The position numbers and the translations under genes are program-made. Of a stretch of DNA of 64,000 nucleotides, positions 45,426 to 57,881 are shown piece after piece. This DNA comes from Paludibacteraceae bacterium. Its GTDB lineage: Bacteria; Bacteroidota; Bacteroidia; Bacteroidales; Paludibacteraceae. The stretch covers positions 1-64,000 of the forward strand of contig JAFYMG010000013.1 in the NCBI GenBank assembly GCA_017556705.1, given 5' to 3'. Numbering within the stretch: the stretch's first letter is position 1; each line of letters starts with the position of its first letter. Below the pieces are notes generated by a model, which saw only the letters and a list, made by a program, of their open reading frames with translations, was not told the origin of the DNA and did no database searches.

Positions 45426-45884
45426 CTATTTCATTCCAAACATTTCAATATACCGCATGATCTGTTCAAATAAGTAATCAGGCGATGTTTGCGCGGGAGT
45501 GTCAATCGTCATATCATAAATTCCTTCACGCGTATGACGGCCAATCTTAAAGTCTGCGTGTATGTACATCGCCATATATTGCATTGTGCGGGATGGCTCT
45601 TGCGTGAGATCAATCAGCACTTCAAATGGTCTGGCAGTAATAAGGTCTCGGACTTCCGCTTTTGGACGATCTGTCCACCAACAAATTTCTTTTTTATCCG
45701 GCATAGTGAACAATATCACTTCCTTATTGTCTTTTTCTATCTGCTTGATAATGTGTGGGATATTATTCTCAGGATACAATACAGCCACAGTACGTACATC
45801 CCTCCAATGAGGCATTGCCACTTTTCTTGTTGCTTGGCGCTTCAATATCCAAGCAAATACTTTCTCTCTAATTTTCTCTATCAT
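45426..45884 (-). CDS. DUF6913-family protein
   Basis: 152 residues, soluble, no signal. WRDVRTVAVLYPENN, ICWWTDRPK and FEVLIDLTQ fit a Rossmann-like conserved Bacteroidota protein (DUF6913) usually found beside dapA and ligA. Function unknown. Starts 2 bp after ligA ends, so it is translationally linked to the ligase. Confidence 0.78.
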   Translation of the reverse strand: MIEKIREKVFAWILKRQATRKVAMPHWRDVRTVAVLYPENNIPHIIKQIEKDNKEVILFTMPDKKEICWWTDRPKAEVRDLITARPFEVLIDLTQEPSRTMQYMAMYIHADFKIGRHTREGIYDMTIDTPAQTSPDYLFEQIMRYIEMFGMK

Positions 45885-45886
45885 TC

Positions 45887-50040
<4,154 letters not shown>

Positions 50041-50072
50041 ATGCTTTTTGTGTTTGCGTAATATTTAGCCCG

Positions 50073-50080
50073 CAAAATTA
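50073..50080 (-). promoter_or_regulatory. -7 box TAATTTTG for the nuclease-ligA operon
   Basis: Fits TAnnTTTG on the minus strand, followed by C, 32 bp before the ATG at 50040. Confidence 0.55.
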
Positions 50081-50130
50081 CTATTTTTTTTGCATATATG
50101 CAAATTTAATCGTATATTTTTGCAAATTTT

Positions 50131-50198
50131 CGTTTGTCTGTCAGCCGTCTGTTTCGAAACCACTCCGAAACCACTCCGTTATCACTCCGTTATCATTC
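50131..50198 (+). repeat. 11-bp tandem repeat array, six units
   Basis: Two 11-mers of type CAGCCGTCTGT (50131-50152), then after TT four more of type CGAAACCACTC or CGTTATCACTC (50155-50198). Lies in the divergent region between the nuclease and yceD. Confidence 0.82.
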
Positions 50199-50293
50199 AG
50201 GCGATGAGCGTACATGTTGGCAACTATTCATCGTTGATGTAATATTTTTTTATACTTTTTTCAAAAATATTTGGTCAATTCAAAAAAAAGCAG

Positions 50294-50301
50294 TACCTTT
50301 G
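50294..50301 (+). promoter_or_regulatory. -7 box TACCTTTG for yceD-rpmF
   Basis: TACCTTTGC, 27 bp before the ATG at 50329. Confidence 0.75.
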
Positions 50302-50328
50302 CATGCTGATTTTGGATAAAAGTGTAGC

Positions 50329-50757
50329 ATGATGGACGAAAAATCACATATTGTTGCTTTAGATTCGCTGGAATTGGGTGCGCATGTGTTTGATTTTCAG
50401 TTAGATAGTGCTTATTTTGGCGAAATCGAAAACTCGGAGCTTCTAGGCGGAGAGGTCAAGGTGGAGGCGCACCTTAATTTGCGCGAATACGATTTTGATT
50501 TGGATATCGCCGTTAAGGGCTTGGTGCAAGTGACTTGCGATCGTTGCCTCGATGAAATGGATGTGGCGATTGATGCGGAGGAAAATGAGTGGGAGTGGGA
50601 TGACGAGCCCAAGTTGATTGATCTGAGTTGGCTAGCATATGAATTGATCATAGTGAATCTTCCTTTGGTGCATAGTCACCAAGATGGTGGTTGCAATCCC
50701 GAAATGGATGCACTTCTCCAAGACCACCTCTGCACCGAAGTTGGAGAGGATGAATGA
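50329..50757 (+). CDS. yceD: YceD-family (DUF177) protein
   Basis: 142 residues, acidic. The paired-cysteine segment GLVQVTCDRCLDEM and late CNPEMDALL are typical of DUF177/YceD, which accompanies rpmF in most bacteria and has been linked to 23S rRNA accumulation. Two ATG codons are in tandem at 50329 and 50332. The spacer to rpmF is 109 bp. Confidence 0.9.
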   Translation: MMDEKSHIVALDSLELGAHVFDFQLDSAYFGEIENSELLGGEVKVEAHLNLREYDFDLDIAVKGLVQVTCDRCLDEMDVAIDAEENEWEWDDEPKLIDLSWLAYELIIVNLPLVHSHQDGGCNPEMDALLQDHLCTEVGEDE

Positions 50758-50866
50758 TATATACGAAGGCAATCTGTGATGCGCTCGGCAGTTCTGCGTG
50801 GCTGAGCAAAGCATAGGGAGCTGGGAATAAATTTTAAAAAATAACAAAATAAAATAATAAACAACT

Positions 50867-51052
50867 ATGGCACATCCAAAAAGAAGACAATCGCACACCA
50901 GACAAGCGAAACGTCGTACACATGACAAAGCTAAAATGCCAGCATTGGCTCTCTGCCCTAACTGTGGCGCTCACTACATCTACCACACTATCTGCCCTAC
51001 TTGCGGATACTATCGTGGTAAATTGGCTGTAGAGCAAGCAGCAGAGGCCTAA
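50867..51052 (+). CDS. rpmF: 50S ribosomal protein L32
   Basis: 61 residues, starting MAHPKRRQSHTRQAKRRTHD, with a zinc ribbon CPNCGAHY and CPTCGYY. Standard length with a short Ala/Glu tail. Cotranscribed with yceD. Confidence 0.98.
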   Translation: MAHPKRRQSHTRQAKRRTHDKAKMPALALCPNCGAHYIYHTICPTCGYYRGKLAVEQAAEA

Positions 51053-51184
51053 ACGGTAGGCGATTGAGTAGGTGGCGTCGAGAGGACGCTACACTTGATT
51101 TCGAACAACACGTATAGGCTCTGAGTATTACACTTAGAGCCTATATGTTGAAAATCAACCAAGACCTTCCTTGAAAATAAATCG

Positions 51185-51212
51185 CTAAACACTAAACACT
51201 CAACATTAAACA
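51185..51212. repeat. Heptamer array CTAAACA upstream of the pseudouridine synthase
   Basis: Four 7-mers, CTAAACA twice, CTCAACA and TTAAACA, ending 8 bp before the ATG at 51221, so it forms the ribosome-binding region. Confidence 0.8.
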
Positions 51213-51220
51213 AGATTATT

Positions 51221-52282
51221 ATGTTTGATTCCAGCAATCGCACCCCACGTCGAGGTGGCTACCGTCAGGATGAGAATCCGCGTGAGCGAAACGGCGCTAC
51301 TATGTCTGCTGACGGAGCTACTTTCCGTCCACGTTTTAATCCTAATGCTACTCCTCAAGAAGCTGGTCGTCGCCGTCAACGCATCACACGCACCGCGGGT
51401 GCTACACGTGTAGAAAAGGTAGAGGCTCGTCCTTCTTTCCGCAATAATGCGCAAGGGGGCAACGCTACCGAGCAACGCAGCTTCCGTCCACGTCCAAAGC
51501 ACAATGCGGATGTGTACTCTAATCGTAAGCGTCAGGAGTTTATCAAGAAATACGAAGATCCTACCAAGCCAATTCGCTTGAATAAATACCTCGCTAATGC
51601 GGGTATCTGCTCACGCCGCGAGGCCGATGATTTCATCCAAGCAGGTATCATCACAGTCAACGGAGTGGTTGTGGACAATCTCGGTGCTAAGGTTTTGCCT
51701 ACCGACAAGATCATGTTCCACGATCAGCCTGTTCGTCGCGAGCGCAAGGTATATATCCTTCTCAATAAACCAAAGAACACGGTGACTACCACCGATGATC
51801 CACAAGAGCGTCACACCGTATTAGATATCGTGCGCAACGCGTGCGCGGAGCGTATCTATCCTGTAGGTCGTCTCGACCGCAATACTACTGGTGTGCTCCT
51901 TCTCACCAACGATGGTGATCTCGCTGCGAAACTTACTCACCCTAAGTTTGGTAAGAAGAAAATCTACGCCGTAACCCTCGATCGCGATTTCGATGAGGCA
52001 GACGAGGCAGTTTTGCGCGCAGGTGTGATCCTCGATGACGAGAAGATCGTACCAGATGCACTAGAGTTCACATCTCAAGAGGACCGCAAGCATATCGGTC
52101 TGGAGATCCATTCAGGTCAAAACCGCGTTGTACGACGTATGTTCGAGAAGGTGGGCTATCGCGTCACCAAGCTCGACCGCGTATCGTTCGCTGGACTTAC
52201 CAAGAAGAATGTGGCACGTGGCAAATACCGCTTCTTGACTGCGAAAGAGGTGAGTATGCTCCAAATGGGCGCATTCGAATGA
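51221..52282 (+). CDS. RluB/RsuA-family rRNA pseudouridine synthase
   Basis: 353 residues. A basic, probably disordered N-terminal extension (about 1-105, rich in R, N and A) precedes an S4 RNA-binding domain (IRLNKYLANAGICSRREADD) and the catalytic domain with YPVGRLDRNTTGVLLLTNDG, where Asp of GRLD is the nucleophile, and GQNRVVRRMFEKVGY. Targets 23S or 16S rRNA (RluB, RluE or RsuA types cannot be separated here). A hairpin GAGGCG/CGCCTC follows the gene. Confidence 0.9.
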   Translation: MFDSSNRTPRRGGYRQDENPRERNGATMSADGATFRPRFNPNATPQEAGRRRQRITRTAGATRVEKVEARPSFRNNAQGGNATEQRSFRPRPKHNADVYSNRKRQEFIKKYEDPTKPIRLNKYLANAGICSRREADDFIQAGIITVNGVVVDNLGAKVLPTDKIMFHDQPVRRERKVYILLNKPKNTVTTTDDPQERHTVLDIVRNACAERIYPVGRLDRNTTGVLLLTNDGDLAAKLTHPKFGKKKIYAVTLDRDFDEADEAVLRAGVILDDEKIVPDALEFTSQEDRKHIGLEIHSGQNRVVRRMFEKVGYRVTKLDRVSFAGLTKKNVARGKYRFLTAKEVSMLQMGAFE

Positions 52283-52290
52283 TTCACTTA

Positions 52291-52375
52291 GAGGCGTGAG
52301 GCACTATGCCTTGCGCCTCTACCTTTAAAACCTTTAGAACTTTTAGAACTTTTAGAACTTTTAAAACTTTAAATA
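52291..52375 (+). repeat. Hairpin plus 9-bp tandem repeat
   Basis: Hairpin GAGGCGtgAGGC with GCCTtgCGCCTC (52291-52319), then about five 9-mers of consensus ACTTTTAGA up to 52375, just before the first CE2-like gene. It might end the pseudouridine synthase transcript but lacks a clean T-tract. Confidence 0.75.
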
Positions 52376-52378
52376 ATC

Positions 52379-53527
52379 ATGAAAAAAAATCTATTCTTGG
52401 CCCTTTGCCTCCTCGCCTTATCGCCTCTTAGTCTTAAGGCTGAAACTATCCCTGCTAATGACAGCCGCGTAGTGTTTGTTGGTCGTACAGCCGTAGATGG
52501 CACCAGCGTGTCTTTCGACTGGACTGCTACCTCTTTCCGCATTGCTTTCTCTGGTCAGTCACTCACCATGAAAGCTTCTGATACCAAGTGGGATGCAGAT
52601 GCAGAGAAGGCGGCCACCCGTCATAACTACTACAACGTATGGATTGATTCTCCTACCAGCGCTGAGCCTCATCGTATCATCGAGGTAGCTGGCAATGATA
52701 CTATTATCGAACTAGTGGATCCTATGTATCTCAAGAAGTCTCGTCGCTCTGTGCATGAGGTGATTGTACAAAAGCGTACCGAGGGTGAGCAAGGTAAGAC
52801 CACTATCCATGAGTTCACTACCAATGGCAAGTTCTTCCAAGCTGAGCCTTTGAAGGAGCGTCAGTTGGAGTTCATTGGTGATAGCTACACCTGTGGCTAT
52901 GGTATCGATGCACCTAGTCGTAAAGATCGTTTCACTCCTGAAACAGAGAACGCTTCACGCAGCTATGCTGCAATTGTATCACGCTACTTTGGCGCTGATT
53001 ATGTGGCGATTGCGCACTCTGGTATGGGTATCGCACGCAACTATAATTCCAAGTTCAAAGGTTGGTGGATGCCTGATCGCTACCTCCAAACTTTCGACGA
53101 GGATTCCACACAAGTCAATCGTTGGGATGCTACCAAGTCTGATTTCCATCCTGCTATGACCATCGTTTATTTGGGTGCAAACGACTTCTCTACATCTTTG
53201 GCTCCTAGATACGAGGATTTCCGCAAGCATTATTATCGCCTCTTTACGTATATCAAAGCGAACTATGGCGAGGATCATCCTATCTTGTGCGTGGCAACCA
53301 AGACCCACGAGTACCTCTTCAACTATGTACGCGACTTGGTCAACAACTGCGATATGAAGAATGTACATTATCTTGGTTATTGCCCTGCACAACACAACCA
53401 TACCGACGAGGATCTTGGCGCAGATGTGCATCCTAACTACAATGGCCAAAAGAAAAAAGCATATTCCATCATCCCTTATATCGCCACTATCACTGGTTGG
53501 GGATTGCAAGATATGCCTGTGAAATAA
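52379..53527 (+). CDS. CE2-like acetyl esterase (SGNH fold), copy 1
   Basis: 382 residues, secreted. The signal-peptide core LCLLALSPLSLKAE is encoded by 8-bp repeats. An N-terminal jellyroll (about 25-155: FVGRTAVDGTSVSFDWTATS) is followed by an SGNH domain: FIGDSYTCGYG with Ser169, then IVYLGANDFS and HPNYNGQKKKAYSI with the catalytic histidine. This two-domain layout is that of carbohydrate esterase family 2, which deacetylates xylan or glucomannan. First of three tandem paralogues; no -7 promoter box was seen upstream. Confidence 0.85.
   Translation: MKKNLFLALCLLALSPLSLKAETIPANDSRVVFVGRTAVDGTSVSFDWTATSFRIAFSGQSLTMKASDTKWDADAEKAATRHNYYNVWIDSPTSAEPHRIIEVAGNDTIIELVDPMYLKKSRRSVHEVIVQKRTEGEQGKTTIHEFTTNGKFFQAEPLKERQLEFIGDSYTCGYGIDAPSRKDRFTPETENASRSYAAIVSRYFGADYVAIAHSGMGIARNYNSKFKGWWMPDRYLQTFDEDSTQVNRWDATKSDFHPAMTIVYLGANDFSTSLAPRYEDFRKHYYRLFTYIKANYGEDHPILCVATKTHEYLFNYVRDLVNNCDMKNVHYLGYCPAQHNHTDEDLGADVHPNYNGQKKKAYSIIPYIATITGWGLQDMPVK
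52407..52438 (+). repeat. 8-bp repeat encoding a signal peptide (copy 1)
   Basis: Units GCCTCCTC, GCCTTATC, GCCTCTTA and GTCTTAAG. Same repeat type as in ligA insertion 2. Confidence 0.7.
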
Positions 53528-53617
53528 TAGTTTAAAGTTTATGGTTTAAGATTTAAAGGCGGTGTGCTTAGCGCATATCCTAGCCTTTAACCTCTAACCT
53601 TTAACCTCTCGCCTATA
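53528..53617 (+). repeat. Spacer 1 between CE2-like genes: array, hairpin, array
   Basis: GTTTAAA-type 7-mers, then TGTGCttaGCGCA, then CTTTAAC- and CTCTAAC-type 7-mers up to the next ATG. The two arrays are roughly inverted repeats of each other. Nearly identical to spacer 2. Confidence 0.85.
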
Positions 53618-54727
53618 ATGAAAAAGATTCTTTTCCTGGCTCTTAGCCTCATCGCCTTGTCGCCTCTTAGCCTCATGGCAGAGACTATTCCTGCTACCGA
53701 CTCTCGCATCACTTTCGTGGGACGCTCTGTGGTAGAGAACAACTCCTATCGCTTCGATTGGCCTTCTACCTACTTCCGCGTAGCGTTTACGGGTAAGACC
53801 CTATCTATGCGTGTTACCGATACCAAGCGCAATTTCTTTGCGGTTTGGCTGGATACTCCTACCTCTGCCGAACCAACCCATATCGTGGAGGTACAGGGTA
53901 ATGATACCATCATTGATTTGGTTACCTTGGCAGACACCAAGAAATCCAAAATCAAAGAGCATCAAGTCTTTATCCAACGCCGTACTGAGGCGAACTGCGG
54001 TATGACTACAGTCAAGAAATTTATCACCGATGGTAAGTTCCTCCAAGCAGAACCTCTCAAAACGCGTCAAATCGAGTTTATCGGCGATAGTTATACATGT
54101 GGCTATGGCGTGGATGCACCTGGTCGTCGTGATCCATTCAAGGATGAGACCGAGAATGCTTCGCGCACCTATGCTAGCATCGTTGCTCGCTATTTCAATG
54201 CCGACTATTTCACTATCGCGCACTCTGGTCGCGGTATCACTCGCAACGCGGGATCGAATATCCCATGGGAGGTCATGACCGACATCTATCAGTATGCTTT
54301 GGATCGTGACTCTGTATCTCGTTGGGATGTCAATAACTCTGATTTCCGTCCTGCAATGACGGTTATCTATCTCGGTACCAATGACTTCTCATCGTACATG
54401 ATGCCAGACTACAACAAGTTCCGCAAGGACTATATGCGTCTTCTTGGCTATGTCAAGGCCAACTATGGAGAGGACCATCCTGTGCTCTGCGTGGCTTCCA
54501 AATCCAATGAATATCAGTTCCGCTACGTGCGTGATGTAGTGCGCAATAGTGGTTTGAAGAATGTAGAGTGGTTGGGCTATTGCGAATCTCTGCACCTCAG
54601 CACCGACGAGGATCTTGGTGCGGGTTGGCATCCTAACTACAATGGTCAACAGAAGATAGCGTATGCCATCATCCCTTATATCGCTACTATCACTGGTTGG
54701 GGATTGCAAAATATGCCAGTTAAATAA
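53618..54727 (+). CDS. CE2-like acetyl esterase (SGNH fold), copy 2
   Basis: 369 residues, secreted; signal core LSLIALSPLSLMAE. The jellyroll domain is about 10 residues shorter than in copies 1 and 3. Catalytic region FIGDSYTCGYGVDAPGRRD with Ser158, IYLGTNDFS, and HPNYNGQQKIAYAI. Closely related to copy 1 in the catalytic domain but clearly diverged, arguing for old duplication and possibly different ester substrates. ATG lies directly at the end of a repeat array with no Shine-Dalgarno. Confidence 0.85.
   Translation: MKKILFLALSLIALSPLSLMAETIPATDSRITFVGRSVVENNSYRFDWPSTYFRVAFTGKTLSMRVTDTKRNFFAVWLDTPTSAEPTHIVEVQGNDTIIDLVTLADTKKSKIKEHQVFIQRRTEANCGMTTVKKFITDGKFLQAEPLKTRQIEFIGDSYTCGYGVDAPGRRDPFKDETENASRTYASIVARYFNADYFTIAHSGRGITRNAGSNIPWEVMTDIYQYALDRDSVSRWDVNNSDFRPAMTVIYLGTNDFSSYMMPDYNKFRKDYMRLLGYVKANYGEDHPVLCVASKSNEYQFRYVRDVVRNSGLKNVEWLGYCESLHLSTDEDLGAGWHPNYNGQQKIAYAIIPYIATITGWGLQNMPVK
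53646..53677 (+). repeat. 8-bp repeat encoding a signal peptide (copy 2)
   Basis: Units GCCTCATC, GCCTTGTC, GCCTCTTA and GCCTCATG, read as the hydrophobic core of the signal peptide. Confidence 0.72.
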
Positions 54728-54816
54728 TGTTTAAAGTTTATGGTTTAAGGTTTAAAGGCGGTGCGCATAGCGCATATCCTAGCCTTTAACCTCTAACCTC
54801 TAACCTCTCGCCTATA
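54728..54816 (+). repeat. Spacer 2 between CE2-like genes: array, hairpin, array
   Basis: Same order as spacer 1, with central hairpin TGCGCataGCGCA. Left arm AGGTTTAAAGGC and right arm GCCTTTAACCT can pair around it. Confidence 0.85.
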
Positions 54817-55971
54817 ATGAAAAAGTTACTCTTCTTGGCTTTATGCCTCATCGCCTTATCGCCTCTTAGCCTGTTGGCTGAGACTATCCCTGCTAGTGAC
54901 GCGCGCGTCACTTATGTCGGTCGTACCCTCGTGGAGGGAAACGATGTGTCTTTCGACTGGACTGGCGTATATTTCCGCCTCGTTTTCTCAGGCAAATCAC
55001 TGACCATGCGTGCCACAGACACCAAGTGGGCGGAAAGTCCCGAATGGATGGCAAAGCGCCACAACTACTACAATGTTTGGATCGACGCGCCTATGAGCGC
55101 CACTCCTCATCGTATCATTGAGGTGGCAAGTGCCGATACCGTAATCGAGCTCATCGACCCTGCTTATCTCAAGTCATCCAAGCTCAAGCAGCACACCGTC
55201 ATCGTGCAAAAGCGTACTGAGGGCGAGCAAGGCAAGATGACTATCCACTCTTTCGCAACCGACGCGAAAGGCGCTTTCTACCAAGCAGAACCTATTCGCA
55301 GTCGCCAACTCGAGTTTATTGGCGCTAGTTACGACTGCGGTTATGGTGTGGATGACACTAGCCGCTTTGCTAAGTTCACCCCTGAGACCGAGAACGCTTC
55401 CCGCTCATTCTGCGCGATTATCTCCCGCTATTTCGATGCGGATTATGTGGTAGTGGCGCACTCGGGTATGGGCGCTGCGCGCAACTATAACTCCAAGTTC
55501 GATGGCTATCATATGCCTGATCGCTACCTCCAGACCTTCGATATGGACTCTACCGAGGCTACTCGCTGGAATGCAGCCGAGTCGGATATTCGTCCCGCGC
55601 TGACATGTATCTACTTGGGCGGCAACGATTTCTCAGTGGCTTTACAGCCATCTTATGAGAAGTTCCGCGACGGCTATTACCGCCTAATCCGTTCAATCAA
55701 AGATAATTACGGAGAGGATCACCCTGTGCTTTGCGTCTCATCCAAGTCGCATAGCACTTTGCTAGATTATATGCGCGATATGGTGAAGTTCTGCCCAATG
55801 CCTAATGTGCATTTCATGGCTTGCTGCCCAAGCTTGTATCTCTCTACCGATGAGGATCAAGGAGCAGCCATGCACCCTAACTACCTGGGCCATCAGAAGT
55901 TCTCGTATGCTTATATCCCATACGTAGCCACCATCACTGGCTGGGGCTTGCAAGACAACGAAGTGAAGTAA
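54817..55971 (+). CDS. CE2-like esterase paralogue with altered GDS motif, copy 3
   Basis: 384 residues, secreted; signal core LCLIALSPLSLLAE. Same jellyroll plus SGNH layout, but the block-I motif is FIGASYDCGYG: Ser171 is kept while the preceding Asp is Ala170 and the following Thr is Asp. IYLGGNDFS and HPNYLGHQKFSYAY are present. Activity may be changed rather than lost, since Ser and His remain. GC content is somewhat higher than in copies 1 and 2. Confidence 0.82.
   Translation: MKKLLFLALCLIALSPLSLLAETIPASDARVTYVGRTLVEGNDVSFDWTGVYFRLVFSGKSLTMRATDTKWAESPEWMAKRHNYYNVWIDAPMSATPHRIIEVASADTVIELIDPAYLKSSKLKQHTVIVQKRTEGEQGKMTIHSFATDAKGAFYQAEPIRSRQLEFIGASYDCGYGVDDTSRFAKFTPETENASRSFCAIISRYFDADYVVVAHSGMGAARNYNSKFDGYHMPDRYLQTFDMDSTEATRWNAAESDIRPALTCIYLGGNDFSVALQPSYEKFRDGYYRLIRSIKDNYGEDHPVLCVSSKSHSTLLDYMRDMVKFCPMPNVHFMACCPSLYLSTDEDQGAAMHPNYLGHQKFSYAYIPYVATITGWGLQDNEVK
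54845..54876 (+). repeat. 8-bp repeat encoding a signal peptide (copy 3)
   Basis: Units GCCTCATC, GCCTTATC, GCCTCTTA and GCCTGTTG. Best preserved of the three. Confidence 0.75.
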
Positions 55972-55973
55972 TA

Positions 55974-56093
55974 GTTTAAAGTTTATGGTTTATAGTTTAT
56001 AGGCAAGGCGGCTCCGCCGCATATCCTCGCCTCTAACCTTTAACCTCTAACCTTTAACCTCTAACCTAATCAGCCTCTAACCTAATCGCCATT
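55974..56093 (+). repeat. Spacer 3 after the CE2-like genes: array, hairpin, array
   Basis: Four GTTTATA-type 7-mers, then GCGGCtccGCCGC, then alternating CTCTAAC and CTTTAAC 7-mers to 56093. The hairpin differs in sequence from those of spacers 1 and 2 but pairs perfectly. Confidence 0.85.
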
Positions 56094-56155
56094 TGTGTTT
56101 TCGGACATAAGTGGCGATTTCTTTGCAGATATTTGCATAATTCATAAAAAAGTTG

Positions 56156-56163
56156 TAACTTTG
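56156..56163 (+). promoter_or_regulatory. -7 box TAACTTTG for the caspase-like gene
   Basis: TAACTTTGC with AAAAAAGTTG upstream, 40 bp before the ATG. The same TAACTTTG box precedes the 61.6-kb FISUMP gene. Confidence 0.72.
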
Positions 56164-56203
56164 CAAGCGGAAACTATATTCGGTTATTTCTACACATTGA
56201 GAT

Positions 56204-57859
56204 ATGAAAAAGATTGCCTTATTCGTTTTAGTATCGTTGCTCTGCAATGGTATTGCAGCTCAGAGCTGTGTGACTGCTCCGATGTCCATACATATTGAGA
56301 AAGAGATCAAGCCTGCTATCTTGCAGATGGTAGAGGGTTCGATAGTGTTTGTTGATCCCAATGGCAACAATGCGATTGATGCCAACGAGGCATGTAAAAT
56401 CCGTTTTGCGGTTGAAAACGTGGGTACAGGAGATGGCAGCAACTGTGTGGCAAAGATCCTGGCAGTTGGCTCTACTACAGGCGTGTCGGTGTCGAATAAG
56501 ACCTTGCCACTCATCAAGGTAGGTAGCACCATGACGGTGGAGTTGCCCATCAATGCTTCGATGAGTACGGTAGATGGCAAGATCAACTTCAAAGTGTATG
56601 TAGAGGAACCTATGGGCTTCAATACCGAGGAGCTGGAGCTGGCGGTAGATACACGTCATTTCGTATCGCCATTGCTTCGCGTGGTGGATCATACGGTGAC
56701 TGGTGCCAGCGGAGGCGTGCTGGCAAAGAACAAGGCATTTGATCTGCAAGTGCTCTTGCAAAATGTGGAGCAAGGTCAGGCAGAGAATGTGGATATTACT
56801 ATCGGTTTGCCTGAGAATGTCTATATGCTAGATGGCAATACTAGCGAACAATTTGCATCTATGACTGCGGGAGAAACCAAGTCGTTGGTCTATAAATTGA
56901 TTGTACCTCAAAAATATGAGGACACCAATATCCCTATTCAAATCAAGGTCAAGGAGCGTCACGGCAAATATGCCGAGAATCGTACCATTAACCTGCAACT
57001 GAATCAAGCCTTGGCGGCGAACAAGATTGAGATTGAATCCAAAGCACAAGAGGTGAAAGATATCCAAATCGCTTCGCTCACGAGCGAGGTGGATAAGAAT
57101 ATCCCCGTGACTAATACGCAGAATACCAATACCTTTGCGGTGATTATTGCCAATGAGAATTATACTTCGGTAGCCTCTGTACCATTTGCGTTGAACGATG
57201 GAAATATCTTCCAAGAATATTGCAAAAAGACACTGGGTATCCCCGCGAAGAACATACGCTATGTGCCCAATGCGACCCTAAACCAGATAAAGGCTCAAGT
57301 CAATTGGTTACAAGATGTTACAAAGGCGTATGCCAATGCAAATATCATTTTCTATTATGCAGGTCATGGCATACCCGATGAGAGCAGTCGTTCTTCCTAT
57401 TTGTTGCCTATTGATGGTACGGGTACGGATGTGACTACGGGGTATAAGTTGGATGACTTGTATGCTACGTTGGGTAACATTCCTGCGAAGAACGTAACGG
57501 TGTTTATGGATGCATGTTTCTCGGGTAGCAAGCGCGAGAATGGTATGTTGGCTTCGGCGCGTGGTGTGGCTCTTGTGGCAAAAAGTGGTGTTCCACGAGG
57601 CAATATGGTGGTGTTCTCCGCGGCACAAGGCGATGAGACGGCGTATCCAAACCACGAGGAGAAGCATGGTATGTTTACCTATTTCTTGCTTAAGAAGTTG
57701 CAAGAGACTAAGGGCGATGTGACGTTGCAAGAGTTGGGCAGTTATATCACGGAGAAGGTGAGTCAAGAATCTATTGTGCTGAATGACAAATCACAAACGC
57801 CTTGCGTGACAGCCTCTTCTTCGTTAGACGCTTCGTGGAAGACATGGAAATTGAAGTAA
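56204..57859 (+). CDS. Secreted caspase-like (C14) protease with CARDB-like N-terminus
   Basis: 551 residues. Signal peptide (LFVLVSLLCNGIAAQS), then two Ig-like/CARDB-type domains (about 25-150 and 155-275; EACKIRFAVENVGTGDG, KAFDLQVLLQNV), then a caspase domain (about 300-550) beginning TFAVIIANENY. The catalytic histidine is His388 in FYYAGHG and the nucleophile Cys438 in MDACFSG. Substrates of such exported bacterial caspases are unknown. Followed 22 bp later by a FISUMP gene, so the two are probably coexpressed. A paralogue starts at 63507. Confidence 0.88.
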   Translation: MKKIALFVLVSLLCNGIAAQSCVTAPMSIHIEKEIKPAILQMVEGSIVFVDPNGNNAIDANEACKIRFAVENVGTGDGSNCVAKILAVGSTTGVSVSNKTLPLIKVGSTMTVELPINASMSTVDGKINFKVYVEEPMGFNTEELELAVDTRHFVSPLLRVVDHTVTGASGGVLAKNKAFDLQVLLQNVEQGQAENVDITIGLPENVYMLDGNTSEQFASMTAGETKSLVYKLIVPQKYEDTNIPIQIKVKERHGKYAENRTINLQLNQALAANKIEIESKAQEVKDIQIASLTSEVDKNIPVTNTQNTNTFAVIIANENYTSVASVPFALNDGNIFQEYCKKTLGIPAKNIRYVPNATLNQIKAQVNWLQDVTKAYANANIIFYYAGHGIPDESSRSSYLLPIDGTGTDVTTGYKLDDLYATLGNIPAKNVTVFMDACFSGSKRENGMLASARGVALVAKSGVPRGNMVVFSAAQGDETAYPNHEEKHGMFTYFLLKKLQETKGDVTLQELGSYITEKVSQESIVLNDKSQTPCVTASSSLDASWKTWKLK

Positions 57860-57881
57860 TTGATAATCAGTAAGTAATATA

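Noticed and set aside
55972..56200. tRNA or structured RNA gene after the esterases
   Set aside because: The palindromes belong to the array-hairpin-array repeat; no cloverleaf or CCA end could be drawn.
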